Assembly (NCBI GenBank): GCA_963752605.1
Contig: CAVVYW010000006.1
Location: 1,004,469-1,068,468, forward strand
From: CAVVYW01 sp963752605
Lineage (GTDB): Bacteria > Actinomycetota > Thermoleophilia > Solirubrobacterales > 70-9
DNA length: 64,000 bases
Reading direction: 5' to 3'
Part shown: one piece after another, positions 9,904 to 19,970 of the stretch
Numbering within the stretch: position 1 is the first letter of the stretch
Layout: every line of letters begins with the position of its first letter
The notes under the pieces: generated by a model
What the model was told of the DNA's origin: nothing
The model's input: only the letters and a program-made list of their open reading frames with translations
Databases searched by the model: none
Position numbers and translations under genes: made by a program

Positions 9904-10683
9904 TCAACCGGGCTGGAACGGCGGCCGCCGCGCGAGCCGGCGCCACGCGAGCAGCGGCAGCCGCAGCACGAATTCGATCATCAGGCGCAGGTGCATCCAC
10001 GTCAGCAGCGCGTTGTCTCGCCCGTAGCGAAAGTGCGAGACGCCGCCTTCCTCGGCGACGCAGGTACTTGACCGGCGCCGCGAGGTTGAGCGGCTTGACG
10101 CCGCGCCACGCCAGGCGCACCACCGCTTCGGTGTCGAAGTCGAAGCGGCGCATCCACGGCTGGCGGTGCATCACCGCGATCAGGTCGGCGATCGGATAGA
10201 CACGAAAGCCGTACAGCGAATCGTCGATGCCGGCGCCGAGCGTCTCGAGGTTCGTCCACCAGTTCGAGATGCGGCGGCCGCGCACGCGCAGCAGCGGCGC
10301 CGAGGCGTCGAACACCGGGCGGCCGAGCACCATGGCATCGGGCCTGTGCTGCGACGCATGCATGAACGACGGGATCAGGTGTGCCGGATGCTGGCCGTCG
10401 GAGTCCATCGTCAGCGCATGCGTGTAGCCCGCCGCGTGTGCGGCCTGCAGCCCGTGCAGCACCGCGGCGCCCTTGCCTCGGTTGACCGGCAGCACGAACA
10501 CGCGCAGCCGCGGTGTCCGCTGCGGCGAGCTCGCGCAGCCCTTCGGCGGTGCCGTCGGTGCTGCCGTCGACGACCACCCACACCGGCGCCCAGTGCGCCC
10601 GCGCTTCGCGCACCGTCTCGTAGACCTTCGCGCCGGTGTTGTAGCTCGGGATGATCACGACAGGTGCGTCGTCGACGCGTCAT
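9904..10683 (-). CDS. Family 2 glycosyltransferase, frameshifted
   Basis: This GT-A type glycosyltransferase has about 259 residues. VVIIPSYNTGAKVYETVREA opens the fold, DGSTDGTAEGL binds the nucleotide, and MDSDGQHPAH carries the DxD metal site. Similar dolichyl-phosphate-sugar-synthase-like proteins occur in xanthomonadin and aryl-polyene clusters and are thought to work on the lipid or sugar to which the polyene is esterified. Frame changes lie near 10062, 10515 and 10675. The rebuilt start ATG at 10683 overlaps the acyltransferase stop as TGATG, and the end reads LLAWRRLARRPPFQPG. No membrane helices are obvious. Confidence 0.8.
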
Positions 10684-11429
10684 CAGCGCGCGCAGAGCTC
10701 CTTCGCAAAGTACAGCTCGAGCTGTTCGAGTCAAGGCATCGGTGATCGGGCTCGGGCGCGAAGCGCTGGCCCAGCCGCGCGCTGAAAGACGATCGGCAAC
10801 GGCGGCAGCGCGCCAGATCGGCCAGCCCTTGCCGAGGTAGGGCGAGTCGGTCTCGATGATCACCGTCTGGATCGGCACCTGCGCGCGCTGGGCGATCAGC
10901 GTGACGCCGGGGCGGAACGGATTGATCGGCGTGGCGACGCGTGCGCGTGCCCTCGGGGAACAGCACGAGCTGCGCCGCCTTCGCGCAGGTTCGCGACCGC
11001 GCTGCGCAGCATGTCGCGCGTCGAGTCGTTGCAGATGTAGCGCGCGAGCTTGGCGCCGGGGCCGAGGAACACGTTGCGCATCAGCGCGGCCTTCATGATG
11101 CAGACGCCGCGCGGCAGTTGCGCAACGACGAGCAGCGCATCGAGCATGCTCGGGTGGTTGGCGGCGATGATCAAGCCGCCGGGCTCATCACGCAGCGCCT
11201 CGAGCGCTTTCGCGTCGATGCGCAGGATGCCGAGCGCCGCCGCGGCCGACCAGAACACGCGATAGATCACGCGAGATGGCCGCGCGGCCGAGCGCGCGCG
11301 CGCGCTCGCGCCGGCAGCAGCGGATAGAGCAGCCAGCGCGATCAGGTTCCACGCCAGCGAGGCGAGGCCGAGCAACAGCAGCAGCAGGTACATCACCACG
11401 GTGTGGAGCAGACGGCGAAGGAACTTCAA
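10683..11429 (-). CDS. Lysophospholipid-type acyltransferase (PlsC domain), frameshifted
   Basis: An N-terminal membrane helix (VVMYLLLLLLGLASLAWNLI) is followed by a PlsC acyltransferase domain. NHPSMLDA gives the HxxxxD catalytic motif and FPEGTR the substrate-binding motif. In aryl-polyene clusters this enzyme is taken to transfer the finished polyenoic acid to its lipid carrier. The open frame begins with TTG at 11429; GTG at 11436 is another option. Frame changes occur near 11275, 10965, 10930, 10780 and 10735. Its stop overlaps the glycosyltransferase start, so the pair is probably translated together. Confidence 0.8.
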
Positions 11430-11437
11430 GCTTCACC

Positions 11438-12304
11438 TCAATCGTCCGCGTCGACAAGCACGGACGATGAGGCAAACACCCATGCCACGCCGACGCCCAC
11501 CGTGAACGCGTGATCGCGTCGCACGAGCGGGACTGTCGGCGAACACCGCGCCGCGCAGGTTGTCGTAACGCACGAAGGCACCGATCCAGGTGTCTTCGAA
11601 GCGGCGCGAGGTCGATGCCAGTGCCGTGCCAGCCGGCGTAGCCGCCGCTCGCGCGATACGCCGGTCGCTCGGGCGTCGCGAACTCCGGGTCGACACCGTA
11701 GATGTCGTGCATGGCGGCGACGATCGCCGAACAGCGGCCCCGCCATGCATGCCGACGTTCCAGGCGTTCGCGCACCACGTCGAGGTTGAGGCTCGGCTCG
11801 AAGGTCGTGCCGACCGAGCGCGGCGAGCTCTCGACGGTGACGACCGCGCGCACCGGCATGCGCAACTCGAGCTTCATGCCACGATCGGGCGCGCGCCACA
11901 GCGAGACGTTGAGTTTCGGGCCGACCTCGAAGCTGGCCGGCAGATCGGGCATGCCGCTGCGCGCGGCGTTGTCTGCGGCTGCGCGTGGGCACCGACGCCG
12001 ATACGCTCATCTCGACCTCGAAACGCTCGACATCGACGAGCACCGCGCGTGCGCCTTCGCGGTCTGCCTTCAGGAACTTGCCGCGATACGACGACGTAGG
12101 GCAACGGCAGCAGGTACCCACCGCTTTCGTCGGAGCCGCGGTAGTCGGGAAAGCGCAGCGCGGCGACACCGACGCCGATCTCCCACAGCGGGCGCTGCGA
12201 CGCGCGCCGGCTTGTCGCCGCGGGCGGGCTCGCTCGCGTCGGCAGCGTACGCGAGGATCGACACGCGTCATGAGCCCGATCGCAACCGGCAGCGGCCGCC
12301 TCAT
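11438..12304 (-). CDS. MipA/OmpV-family outer-membrane protein, frameshifted
   Basis: The rebuilt protein has a signal peptide (MRRPLPVAIGLM, then SILAYAADA) and a beta-barrel body with the MipA/OmpV signatures VAALRFPDYRGSDE, YGVDPEFATPERPAYRASGG and AFVRYDNLRGAVFADSPL, ending in FASSSVLVDADD. The family forms small outer-membrane barrels; some bind the MltA murein hydrolase. Its position between the chorismatase and acyltransferase suggests a job in placing or anchoring the pigment in the outer membrane, which is inference. Frame changes are near 12255, 12200, 12100, 11985, 11735, 11610 and 11530. The start ATG overlaps the chorismatase end as ATGA. Confidence 0.78.
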   Translation of the reverse strand: MRRPLPVAIGLMTRVDPRVRCRRERARPRRQAGARRSARCGRSASVSPRCAFPTTAAPTKAVGTCCRCPTSSYRGKFLKADREGARAVLVDVERFEVEMSVSASVPTRSRRQRRAQRHARSAGQLRGRPETQRLAVARARSWHEARVAHAGARGRHRRELAALGRHDLRAEPQPRRGARTPGTSACMAGPLFGDRRRHARHLRCRPGVRDARATGVSRERRLRRLARHWHRPRAASKTPGSVPSCVTTTCAARCSPTVPLVRRDHAFTVGVGVAWVFASSSVLVDADD

Positions 12305-13359
12305 GCGCGCCCCGCCCCGCGCGAAGCCGTGCGCCTCGACCTCGACCAGCAAGTCGGCGCGGCAGATGTCGGCCCACAGGTAGACGGCGCTTCTCGCGGC
12401 GGCGGTCTGCGCACCGATCGTGCGCTTCGAAGACCTCGCGCACGACGGCGAGATCGTCACGGCGCCGCACGTTGATCGTGTAGCTGCAGCTCGGCCGCGT
12501 CGAACGGCTGCGCGCGCGCGCTGCGCGGCCGCCCGCAGCACCGCATCGATGTTGCGCAGGCATTCTTCGCGTCTGCACGGCGCACGTCACCGACGTGCAC
12601 GGTCTGTGTGGTCGACGATGCTCGCGGTGCCCGAGATGAACAGCGCCTGCCGGCCGCCGCCGGCATCGGCGAGCGCCGCGCGCGAGAACGTCGGGCGTGC
12701 GCGGGCCGTACTGGTCGGGATAGCGGTAGGCGCTGACCTGGCGCGGGTTCTCGATCGCGACCGGCGCGTTGCGGCCGGCGAGGAAATACACGTGCAGCGG
12801 CCCCCGACCGCGTGCCGAGCGCGCACGCGGCCGGCGCGCCTTCGAACGCGCTGCGCTTGGCGTCGAGGAAAGCCTGCTGGCGCCCGACGTTGAAGTGGCG
12901 ATAGCGTTCGAGCCCGTCGCTGTCTTCGTTGATGTCGGAAAAGTAGTTCCACAGCCGCAGCAGGTGCGGGCAGCCGGTCGGACGCGAGCGCGCCGAACAT
13001 CTGCGCGTAGACGCGTTGCGTGGCCGCGCGCAGGCCGCCTTCGACCTGCGTGTCGTCGATGCGCGCATGACCGTGCAGCCACTGCCCGTCGGTCGCGTAG
13101 CGCAACTGTCCGTGCTCGTGCGAGCGCACGCTGCCCGACGTGAACCAGGCGTCGAGCGTCGGCTCGCGCGGCGCGAGCAGCTCGGCGCGGATGAAATCGA
13201 AGGTCGCATCGGCCACGGGCGAGCCATGCGGCGCGAGCAGACGCGCGCCGAGCATCGAGGCGCCTGCCTCGCGCGGGCGCGAGCTCGCCGCCGCGCTGCC
13301 GGCGAAAGTCCAGCATCGTGGCAGGCGTATCGGATGCGGACAGCGACGCGACAGGTCAC
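12301..13359 (-). CDS. xanB2: Chorismatase / 3-hydroxybenzoate synthase-like protein (XanB2/FkbO family), frameshifted
   Basis: XanB2 converts chorismate to 3- and 4-hydroxybenzoate; 3-hydroxybenzoate is the starter for xanthomonadin. The rebuilt protein is about 352 residues, the usual length. Family signatures seen are LRLWNYFSDINEDSDGLERY then RHFNVGRQQAFLDA, AACALGT, the Arg/Glu-bearing IENPRQVSAYRYP then YGPRTPTFSRA, and LFISGTASIVDHT. The Glu and Arg of the active site appear to be kept. Frame changes fall near 13330, 13240, 12965, 12810, 12710, 12600, 12540 and 12420. The GTG at 13359 overlaps the stop of the halogenase gene (GTGA); ATG 13316 is an alternative start. This gene makes the cluster xanthomonadin-like and sets it apart from the E. 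coli aryl-polyene type. Confidence 0.8.
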
Positions 13360-14697
13360 GGGGCCGACACCTCGACATCACGGATGTTGAAACGGCGGCG
13401 ACGCCATGCCTGCAAGCTGCGCGCGAGATTGCGCCACGAGGCCAGGTAGTACAGCGCCTTCAGCATGTACAACGAAGGCCAGATCGGCGTCTTGTCGTAG
13501 ATGTCGCCGGCCAGCACCGACAGCACCGCTTCCTTCACGCGCAACGGGTTGCGCGGGTCCATGAAGAAGTCGCGGATCGTCGGGTTGGTGACGCGAAAGA
13601 TGAACCACGAGAACTCGCGCGGGCCGTGCGCGCATGCGCTTCTCGAAGCGCTTGCGCGCGGCCGCGCGCCACGCGCGGCGACCGGTCGAGCACGGTCTCG
13701 ACGAGGTCGGCGCCTTCGAACGCGCTGTGCATCGCCAGGTAGACGCCCGACGAGAACACCGGGTCGATGAACGTGAACGCGTCGCCGATCATCAGGTAGC
13801 GCTCGCCGGTGCTGTGCGAGCTGATGTACGAGTAGTTGCCGGTCGCGTAGACCTCGGAGGTGATGCGTCGCGTCCTTCAGTCGCTCGGCGAGCGCCGGCG
13901 CGAGCGCGATCGTGTCGCGCAGGAATTCGGGCAGCGGCTTGTCGCGCGACTTCAGGTAGTACGGCCAGCACACCGCGCCGACGCTGGTCGTGCCGTCGGC
14001 CAGCGGAATGAACCAGAACCAGCCGTGCTCGAACCAGAAGATGCTGATGTTGCCTTCCTGCTTGCCTTCGAGCCGCTTCGCGCCCTTGAAATGGGCGAAC
14101 AGCGCCGAGCTGTTGTGGCGCGGGTTCTTCTGCTTGCACTTGAACTGGTTCGCGAGCAACGTGTCGCGCCCGGTCGCGTCGACGAGAAAGCGCGTGCGCC
14201 ACGTCTGCTGCGTGCCGTCGTCGAGCTCGACCTGCACCGTCGCGCCGTCGGCGTCGAACTCGACGCGCCGCGCACGCGGTAGCCTTCGAGCGCACGCGCG
14301 CCTTTTTTCGCCGCGTTGCGAAACAGCATCTCGTCGAGCTGCGAGCGGCGCACCTGCCACGCGTAGGGCATCGACTTGTCCCAGGCGTCGCTGAATTCGA
14401 TGAAGCTCTGGTAGTCATGTTCGGGCGAGACGAACTCGACGCCCCACTTCGCCATGCCGAAAGCACTCGACCTGGTCGCGCACGCCGAGCTGATCGAACA
14501 GTCGCACGTTCGCCGGCAGCAGCGACTCGCCGATGTGAAAGCGCGGGTGATGCAGCTTTTCGATCAGCGTGACGTCGCGGCCCGCGCATGGCGAGCAGCG
14601 CGGCGATCGTCGATCCCGCGGGGCCGCCGCCGACGACGAGCACGTCGCACTGATGCTGCGGGGCGGAAGGGTCGGTGCTGGAAGCTGGCGTTTGCAT
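13356..14697 (-). CDS. Flavin-dependent halogenase-like FAD monooxygenase, frameshifted
   Basis: The rebuilt protein of about 446 residues begins MQTPASSTDPSAPQ. The FAD-binding motif VVGGGPAGSTIAALLA and the family motif HIGESLLPAN follow. WFWFIPLADG at about 14000-14030 fits the WxWxIP signature of flavin-dependent halogenases of the PltA/CmlS kind. A lysine in MAKWGVEF (about 14440) sits where the catalytic lysine is expected. Xanthomonadins are brominated, so halogenation of the aryl-polyene is the natural proposal, but many relatives are untested monooxygenases. Frame changes are near 14590, 14460, 14280, 13865, 13680 and 13630. It is the first gene of the minus-strand pigment operon. 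Confidence 0.75.
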
Positions 14698-14864
14698 GTG
14701 ACGAGGGGTCGAACAGGGCCGGGCATCGCGCCGATGCGCCGTCGCGAGGCCCGGGGTCCGGGGCCTCAGGCGGCGCGATGCGCCGCGCACAACCGTGGAA
14801 TTGTATCTTCCGGGGCGTCAGCCGATCGCGCCCGCGCAGGGTGCTCACACCGTGCAGCGTGCCC

Positions 14865-15581
14865 TCATTCGCCCAGGTACGCCGCCCTCACCTTCGGATC
14901 GCTGAGCAGCTGTTTCGCAGGGCCGCTCATCGTGATCTCGCCGGAGTCCATCACGTAGCCGCGGGTGGCCAGCTCGAGCGCGCGGCTCGCGTTCTGCTCG
15001 ACCAGCAGGATCGTCGACGCCGCGCCCGTGGATGTCGTTGACCACCTCGAAGATCTTGTCGACCATGATCGGCGACAGGCCCATCGACGGCTCGTCCATC
15101 AGCAGCACCTTCGGGCGCGCCATCAGCGCGCGGCCCATCGCGAGCATCTGCTGCTCGCCGCCGCTCATCGTGCCGGCGAGCTGGTTGCGGCGCTCCTTCA
15201 GGCGCGGGAAGATCGCGAACACCTTCTCGATGTCGGCCTCGATCTCCTTGTCGTTGCGCACGAAGGCGCCCATCTGCAGGTTCTCGGTGATCGTCATGCG
15301 CGCGAACACGCCGCGGCCTTCGGGCACCATCACGAGGCCCTGCTTGACCAGGTCCCACGCGCCCTGGCCCTTGATCGAGCGGCCGAGGAATTTGATGTCG
15401 CCGGCCGCCGCCGGCTGCAGTGCCGGTGACCGCCTTCAGCGTGGTGGTCTTGCCGGCGCCGTTGGCGCCGATCAGGCTGACCAGCTCGCCTTCGTTGCAC
15501 GTCGAAGGTGATGCCCTTCACCGCCTGGATGCCGCCGTAGGCGACCCTCAGTCCGTTGACCTTGAGCAGCGTGTTCGCCAT
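14865..15581 (-). CDS. livF: Branched-chain amino acid ABC transporter ATP-binding protein LivF, frameshifted
   Basis: This is an ATPase of the LIV-I-type uptake system, about 239 residues. It begins MANTLLKVNGLRVAYGGIQ and has the Walker A end GANGAGKTT, the ABC signature MSGGEQQMLAMGRAL, Walker B VLLMDEPSMGLSP, and the usual family end VRAAYLGE at the stop. Frame changes near 15498 (one extra C), 15415 and 15028 are each repaired by one or two bases. It lies directly after livG on the minus strand. With livG, livM and livH it forms the cytoplasmic and membrane parts; no periplasmic binding protein gene is next to it. Confidence 0.9.
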
Positions 15582-15594
15582 GTGTGCTTCGCCT

Positions 15595-16373
15595 TCAATG
15601 CGCCTTGTGGCTCGGCGCCGAGGTAGGCCTCGATCACCTTCGGGTCGCGCTGCACGTCGTACGGGCTGCCCTCGGCGATCTGCTTGCCGTAGTCGAGCAC
15701 GGTGACGCGGTCGCACAGGCCCATCACGAGCTTCACGTCGTGCTCGATCAGCAGGATCGTGCGGCCGTCGTTGCGGATGCGGTCGATCAGCTCGCGCAGC
15801 ACGACCTTCTCGGTCGCGTTCATGCCGGCGGCCGGCTCGTCGAGCGCGATCAGCTTCGGGTCGGTGGCCAGCGCGCGCGCGATCTCGAGGCGGCGCTGAT
15901 CGCCGTAGCTCAGCGTGCGCGCCTTGAACTCGGTGTACTTGCCGATGCCCACGTAGTCGAGCAGCTCCTGCGAGCGCTTGGCGATCGCCGCTTCCTCGGC
16001 CTTGAACCCGCTGGTGCGGAGCATCGCGCCGAACAGGCCCGAGTGGGTGCGCACGTGGCGGCCGACCATCACGTTCTCGAGCGCCGTCATTTCGGCGAAC
16101 AGGCGGATGTTCTGGAACGTGCGCGCGATGCCGGCCTTCGCGACCTCGTGCACCGCGCTCGGCTTGTAGGCTCATGCCGCCGAGCTCGAAGGTGCCGGAG
16201 TCGGGCGTGTACAGCCCCGTGAGCACGTTGAAGAACGTCGTCTTGCCGGCGCCGTTCGGGCCGATCAGGCCGTAGATCTGGCCCTTGGTGATCGTGATGC
16301 CGACGTCCGACAGCGCCTGCACGCCGCCGAACCGCTTGGACGCGCCGCTCACCTTCAATACGGTTTCGCTCAT
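15595..16373 (-). CDS. livG: Branched-chain amino acid ABC transporter ATP-binding protein LivG, frameshifted
   Basis: This is the second ATPase of the LIV-type importer, about 259 residues. It has MSETVLKVSGASKRFGG, Walker A GLIGPNGAGKTTFFNVLTG, the signature LSYGDQRRLEIARALATDP, Walker B LIALDEPAAGMN, and the LivG mark FQNIRLFAEMTALENV. One extra base near 16168 breaks the frame. The end is uncertain: as read the frame runs to 15548 and overlaps livF, while one base less in the run near 15598 gives a stop at 15595 just before livF. It starts 12 bases after livM. Confidence 0.9.
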
Positions 16374-16384
16374 CGCGCGCCTCC

Positions 16385-17483
16385 TCACTTCACCACCGCA
16401 GCCGGCATCGGCGCCGCCTTGCCGTGCTCGGGCTGCGGCCACAGGCCGCGCGGGCGCGCCAGCATGATCGCGATCATCGCCAGCGCGATCAGCAACTGGC
16501 GCAGGATCGCCGCGTCGAGCCGGCCGCCGGTCATCTCCTGCAGCGGACCGGCGACGTAGCGCAGCACCTCGGGCAGCGCGGCCAGCAGGAGCGCGCCGAC
16601 GATCACGCCCGGGATGTGGCCGATGCCGCCGAGCACGACCATCGCGACGATCATGATCGACTCCTGCAGCGCGAACGACTCGGGCGAGATGAAGCTCTGG
16701 AAGGTGGCGAACATCACGCCCGACACGCCGCCGAAGGTGGCGCCCATGCCGAAGGCCAGCAGCTTCATGTTGCGCGTGTTGATGCCCATCGCCTTGGCGG
16801 CGATCTCGTCTTCGCGGATCGCCATCCACGCGCGGCCGATGCGCGAGCGCTCGAGCCGGTAGCAGATGACCACGCTGGCGACGACGAGCAGCAGGAACAG
16901 GTAGTAGTACAGCGTGACCGGCGGCAGCTCGATGAAGCCGAAGGTCGAGCCGCTTGCCGAGGTCGAGCCCGAAGATCTTGATCGAGTCGATCTGCGAGAT
17001 GCCCTTCGGGCCGTTGGTGATGTTGACCGGCGCGTCGAGGTTGTTGAGGAACACGCGGATGATCTCGCCGAAGCCGAGCGTCACGATCGCGAGATAGTCG
17101 CCGCGCAGCTTCAGCGTCGGCGCGCCGAGCAGCACGCCGGCCACGCCGGCGAGCGCCGCGCCGAGCGGGATCACGACCCACCACGGCGTGTGCAGCCCCT
17201 GCGGAAAGCTCGCCTTGATGGCCGCGAAGGTGTCGATCAGGTGCGGGCACGCGAGCAGCCCGAACATGTACGCGCCGACCGCATAGAACGCGACGTAGCC
17301 GAGGTCGAGCAGGCCGGCGTAGCCGACCACGATGTTCAGGCCGAGCGCGAGCAGGACGTACAGCAGCGCGACGTCGAGGATGCGCACCCAGGCGTTGCCG
17401 AACTGCTGCGCGATCACCGGCAGGATCAGCAGCGCCACTGCAGCGATCAGGAACACGGCGAGCTTGTTGTCTTTCATGTTCAT
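16385..17483 (-). CDS. livM: Branched-chain amino acid ABC transporter permease LivM, one frameshift
   Basis: This is a polytopic permease of about 366 residues. It opens with MNMKDNKLAVFLIAAVALLI and has the LivM signatures ALGLNIVVGYAGLLDLGYVA, TLGFGEIIRVFLNNLD and, near the cytoplasmic loop that contacts the ATPase, GRAWMAIREDEIAAKAMGIN. The extension of about 20 residues after ARPRGLWPQPE is normal for betaproteobacterial members. One extra base near 16922 splits the frame within the loop after LDLGKR. It sits between livH and livG, with 18 bases to livH. Confidence 0.92.
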
Positions 17484-17501
17484 GACGTGGCCTCCGTTGC
17501 G

Positions 17502-18428
17502 TCAGGCGCGGTCGGCCACGCGCTCGCCGAGCAGGCCTTGCGGCCGCAAGCGTCAGCACGAGGATCAGCACGATGAACGCGAAGATGTCCTGGTAGTGGC
17601 TGCCGAGCACGCCGCCGGTCAGCGCGCCGATGTAGCCGGCGCCGAGCGACTCGATCAAGCCCGAGCAGCACGCCGCCGACCATCGCGCCGGCGAGGTTGC
17701 CGATGCCGCCGAACACCGCGGCGGTGAAGGCCTTCAGCCCCGGCAGGAAGCCCATCGTGTGCTGCACCGAGCCGTAGTTGGCCGCGTACATCACGCCGGC
17801 CAGCGCGGCCAGCGCGGCGCCGATGATGAAGGTGGCCGAGATCACCATGTCGGGCTTGACGCCCATCAGACGCGGCGACGCGCGGGTTCTCGGCGGTGGC
17901 GCGCATCGCGCGGCCGAGCTTGGTGCGGTTGACCAGGTACATCAGGCCGATCAGCGTGACCGCGGTGGCCACCAGGATCAGGATCTGCGTCGTGTTGATC
18001 ACCGCGCCGAAGACGTTGAACGGCTCGCTCGGCAGCAGGATCGGATAGGGCTTGTAGTTCGGCTTCCAGATGATCATCGCCAGCGTCTGCAGCAGCAGGC
18101 TCATGCCCATCGCGGTGATCAGCGGCGCCAGCCGCGGCGCGTTGCGCAGCGGCCGGTAGGCGACCTTCTCGATCGCGAAGTTGAGCGCCGCGCAGACGAC
18201 GATCGCGGCGATCAGCGAGATCAGCAGCAGCAGCCAGCCGGGCAGCCCGAAGTCGGCCAGCGTCACGACCACGGTCCAGCTCGTCAGCGCACCGACCATC
18301 AGCACTTCGCCGTGCGCGAAGTTGATCAGGTTGATGATGCCGTAGACCATCGTGTAGCCGAGCGCCACCAGCGCATACACGCTGCCGAGCACCAGACCGT
18401 TGATGATCTGTTGGACGAAGATCTCCAT
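17502..18428 (-). CDS. livH: Branched-chain amino acid ABC transporter permease LivH, frameshifted
   Basis: This is the first gene of the transporter operon and encodes a permease of about 308 residues. It begins MEIFVQQIINGLVLGSVYAL. VYGIINLINFAHGEVLMVGA is the classic LivH segment, ATAENPRVA lies in the loop facing the ATPases, and LILVLTLRPQGLLGERVADR closes the protein. Frame changes lie near 17878, 17660 and 17540; the last is one extra base that turns gctgc into gcttgc. Upstream (18429-18600) is a stretch of about 170 bases between this gene and the end of rarA that should hold the operon promoter; no clear consensus boxes stand out. Confidence 0.92.
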
Positions 18429-18631
18429 CTGCGCGTCTCCTGGTCTTCTCGCAGGGCCCGGTTGGCAAGAAGCGCGCCATCGCAAAAGCGCGCTCGTTCT
18501 TCACGCGGCGGTCATGCGCCGGGGCGCATTGTAGGCGGGGTACCCCCTGTGAAAGATTCGGAGTTACCCGTTTGCGCGCCGAGCAAATGACCAACGGCGC
18601 GAGCGTCAGCGCTTCTTCGTCGACGCTTCGT

Positions 18632-19939
18632 TCAGCCGCGCAACTCTTCGAGTCGCTCGCCGATGCGCAGCTCCAGCCCGCGCGGCACCGGCTCGTAGAA
18701 GCGCTGCGCCGGCACGCCTTCGGGCCAGTAGTTTTCGCCGGCGGCGAAGCCGCCGTCCTCGTCGTGCGCATAGCGATAGCCGCGCCCGTAGTCGAGCGTA
18801 CTTCATCAGCCGGTCGGCGCATTGCGCAGGTGCAGCGGCACCGGCCGAGTGCCGTCGGCGCTGACGTATGCGCGCGCAGCGTTGAAGGCGGTGTAGACGG
18901 CGTTGGACTTCGGCGCCATCGCCAGGTAGACCACCGCCTGCGCCAGCGCGAGCTCGCCTTCGGGGGAGCCGAGCCGCTCGTAGGTCTCGGCCGCGTCGAG
19001 CGCGATGCGCAGCGCGCGCGGGTCGGCCAGGCCGATGTCTTCGCTGGCCATGCGCACCATGCGGCGCGCCGCATAGCGCGGGTCGACGCCGCCGTCGAGC
19101 ATGCGCACGAACCAGTACAGCGATGCATCGGGGTCGGAGCCGCGCACCGCCTTGTGCAGCGCCGAGATCGTGTCGTAGAACTGCTCGCCGCCCTTGTCGT
19201 AGCGGCGCAGCAGCTCGCCGAGCGCGCGCTCGAGCGTGCTCTCGTCGATCACCTGTTGGTCGAGCGCAGCGCTGGCGCCCTGGCGTGCGACCATGCCGAC
19301 CAGGTTCTCGTAGGCATTGAGCAGCCGGCGCGCGTCGCCGTCGGCATAGCCGATCAAGCGGTCGCGCGCCGCATCGCTGAGCGGCGGCGCGGCCAGCTCG
19401 GCACGCGCGCGCTCGATCAGACTCAGGTCGGCATCGGCGAGCGGCTTCAGCACGTGCACCGTGGCGCGCGACAGCAAGGCCGAGATTGACCTCGAACGAC
19501 GGGTTCTCGGTGGTGGCGCCGATGAAGGTGAACAGGCCCGACTCGACGTGCGGCAGGAAGGCGTCCTGCTGCGCCTTGTTGAAGCGGTGCACTTCGTCGA
19601 CGAACACGACCGTCTTGCGGCCCGAGGTCTGCGCGGCGCGTGCGCGCTCGACCGCTTCGCGGATGTCCTTCACGCCGCCGAGCACCGCCGAGATCGGGAT
19701 GAACTGCGCGTCGAAGGCTCGGCCATCAGCCGCGCGAGCGTGGTCTTGCCGACGCCGGGCGGGCCCCACAGGATCATCGAATGCAGTCGGCCCGATTCGA
19801 AGGCCACGCGCAACGGCTTGCCGGCGCCGAGCAGATGGCGCTGGCCGATCACGTCGTCGAGCTTGCGCGGTCGCAGGCGATCGGCAAGCGGTGCCTGCGA
19901 GGACGTCGTGTCGTCGTACAGAGGCAGCTGCGAGGACAT
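18632..19939 (-). CDS. rarA: Replication-associated recombination protein A (RarA/MgsA AAA+ ATPase), frameshifted
   Basis: This clamp-loader-like AAA+ ATPase acts at stalled replication forks. It opens MSSQLPLYDDTTSSQAPLAD, with RLRPRKLDDVIGQRHLLG, Walker A WGPPGVGKTTLARL, Walker B VVFVDEVHRFNKAQQDAFLP, sensor 1 FIGATTENPSFEVN, and the RarA C-terminal motif YDTISALHKAVRGSDPDASL. Frame changes near 19723, 19485 and 18810 are bridged by one or two bases. With the last repaired the protein ends RLEELRG at 18632; read without repair it would run to 18606. It follows lolA by 31 bases and is probably in the same transcript. Confidence 0.92.
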
Positions 19940-19970
19940 CGGGCGATTGTCGCTCGCAGCGCCGCGCCTG

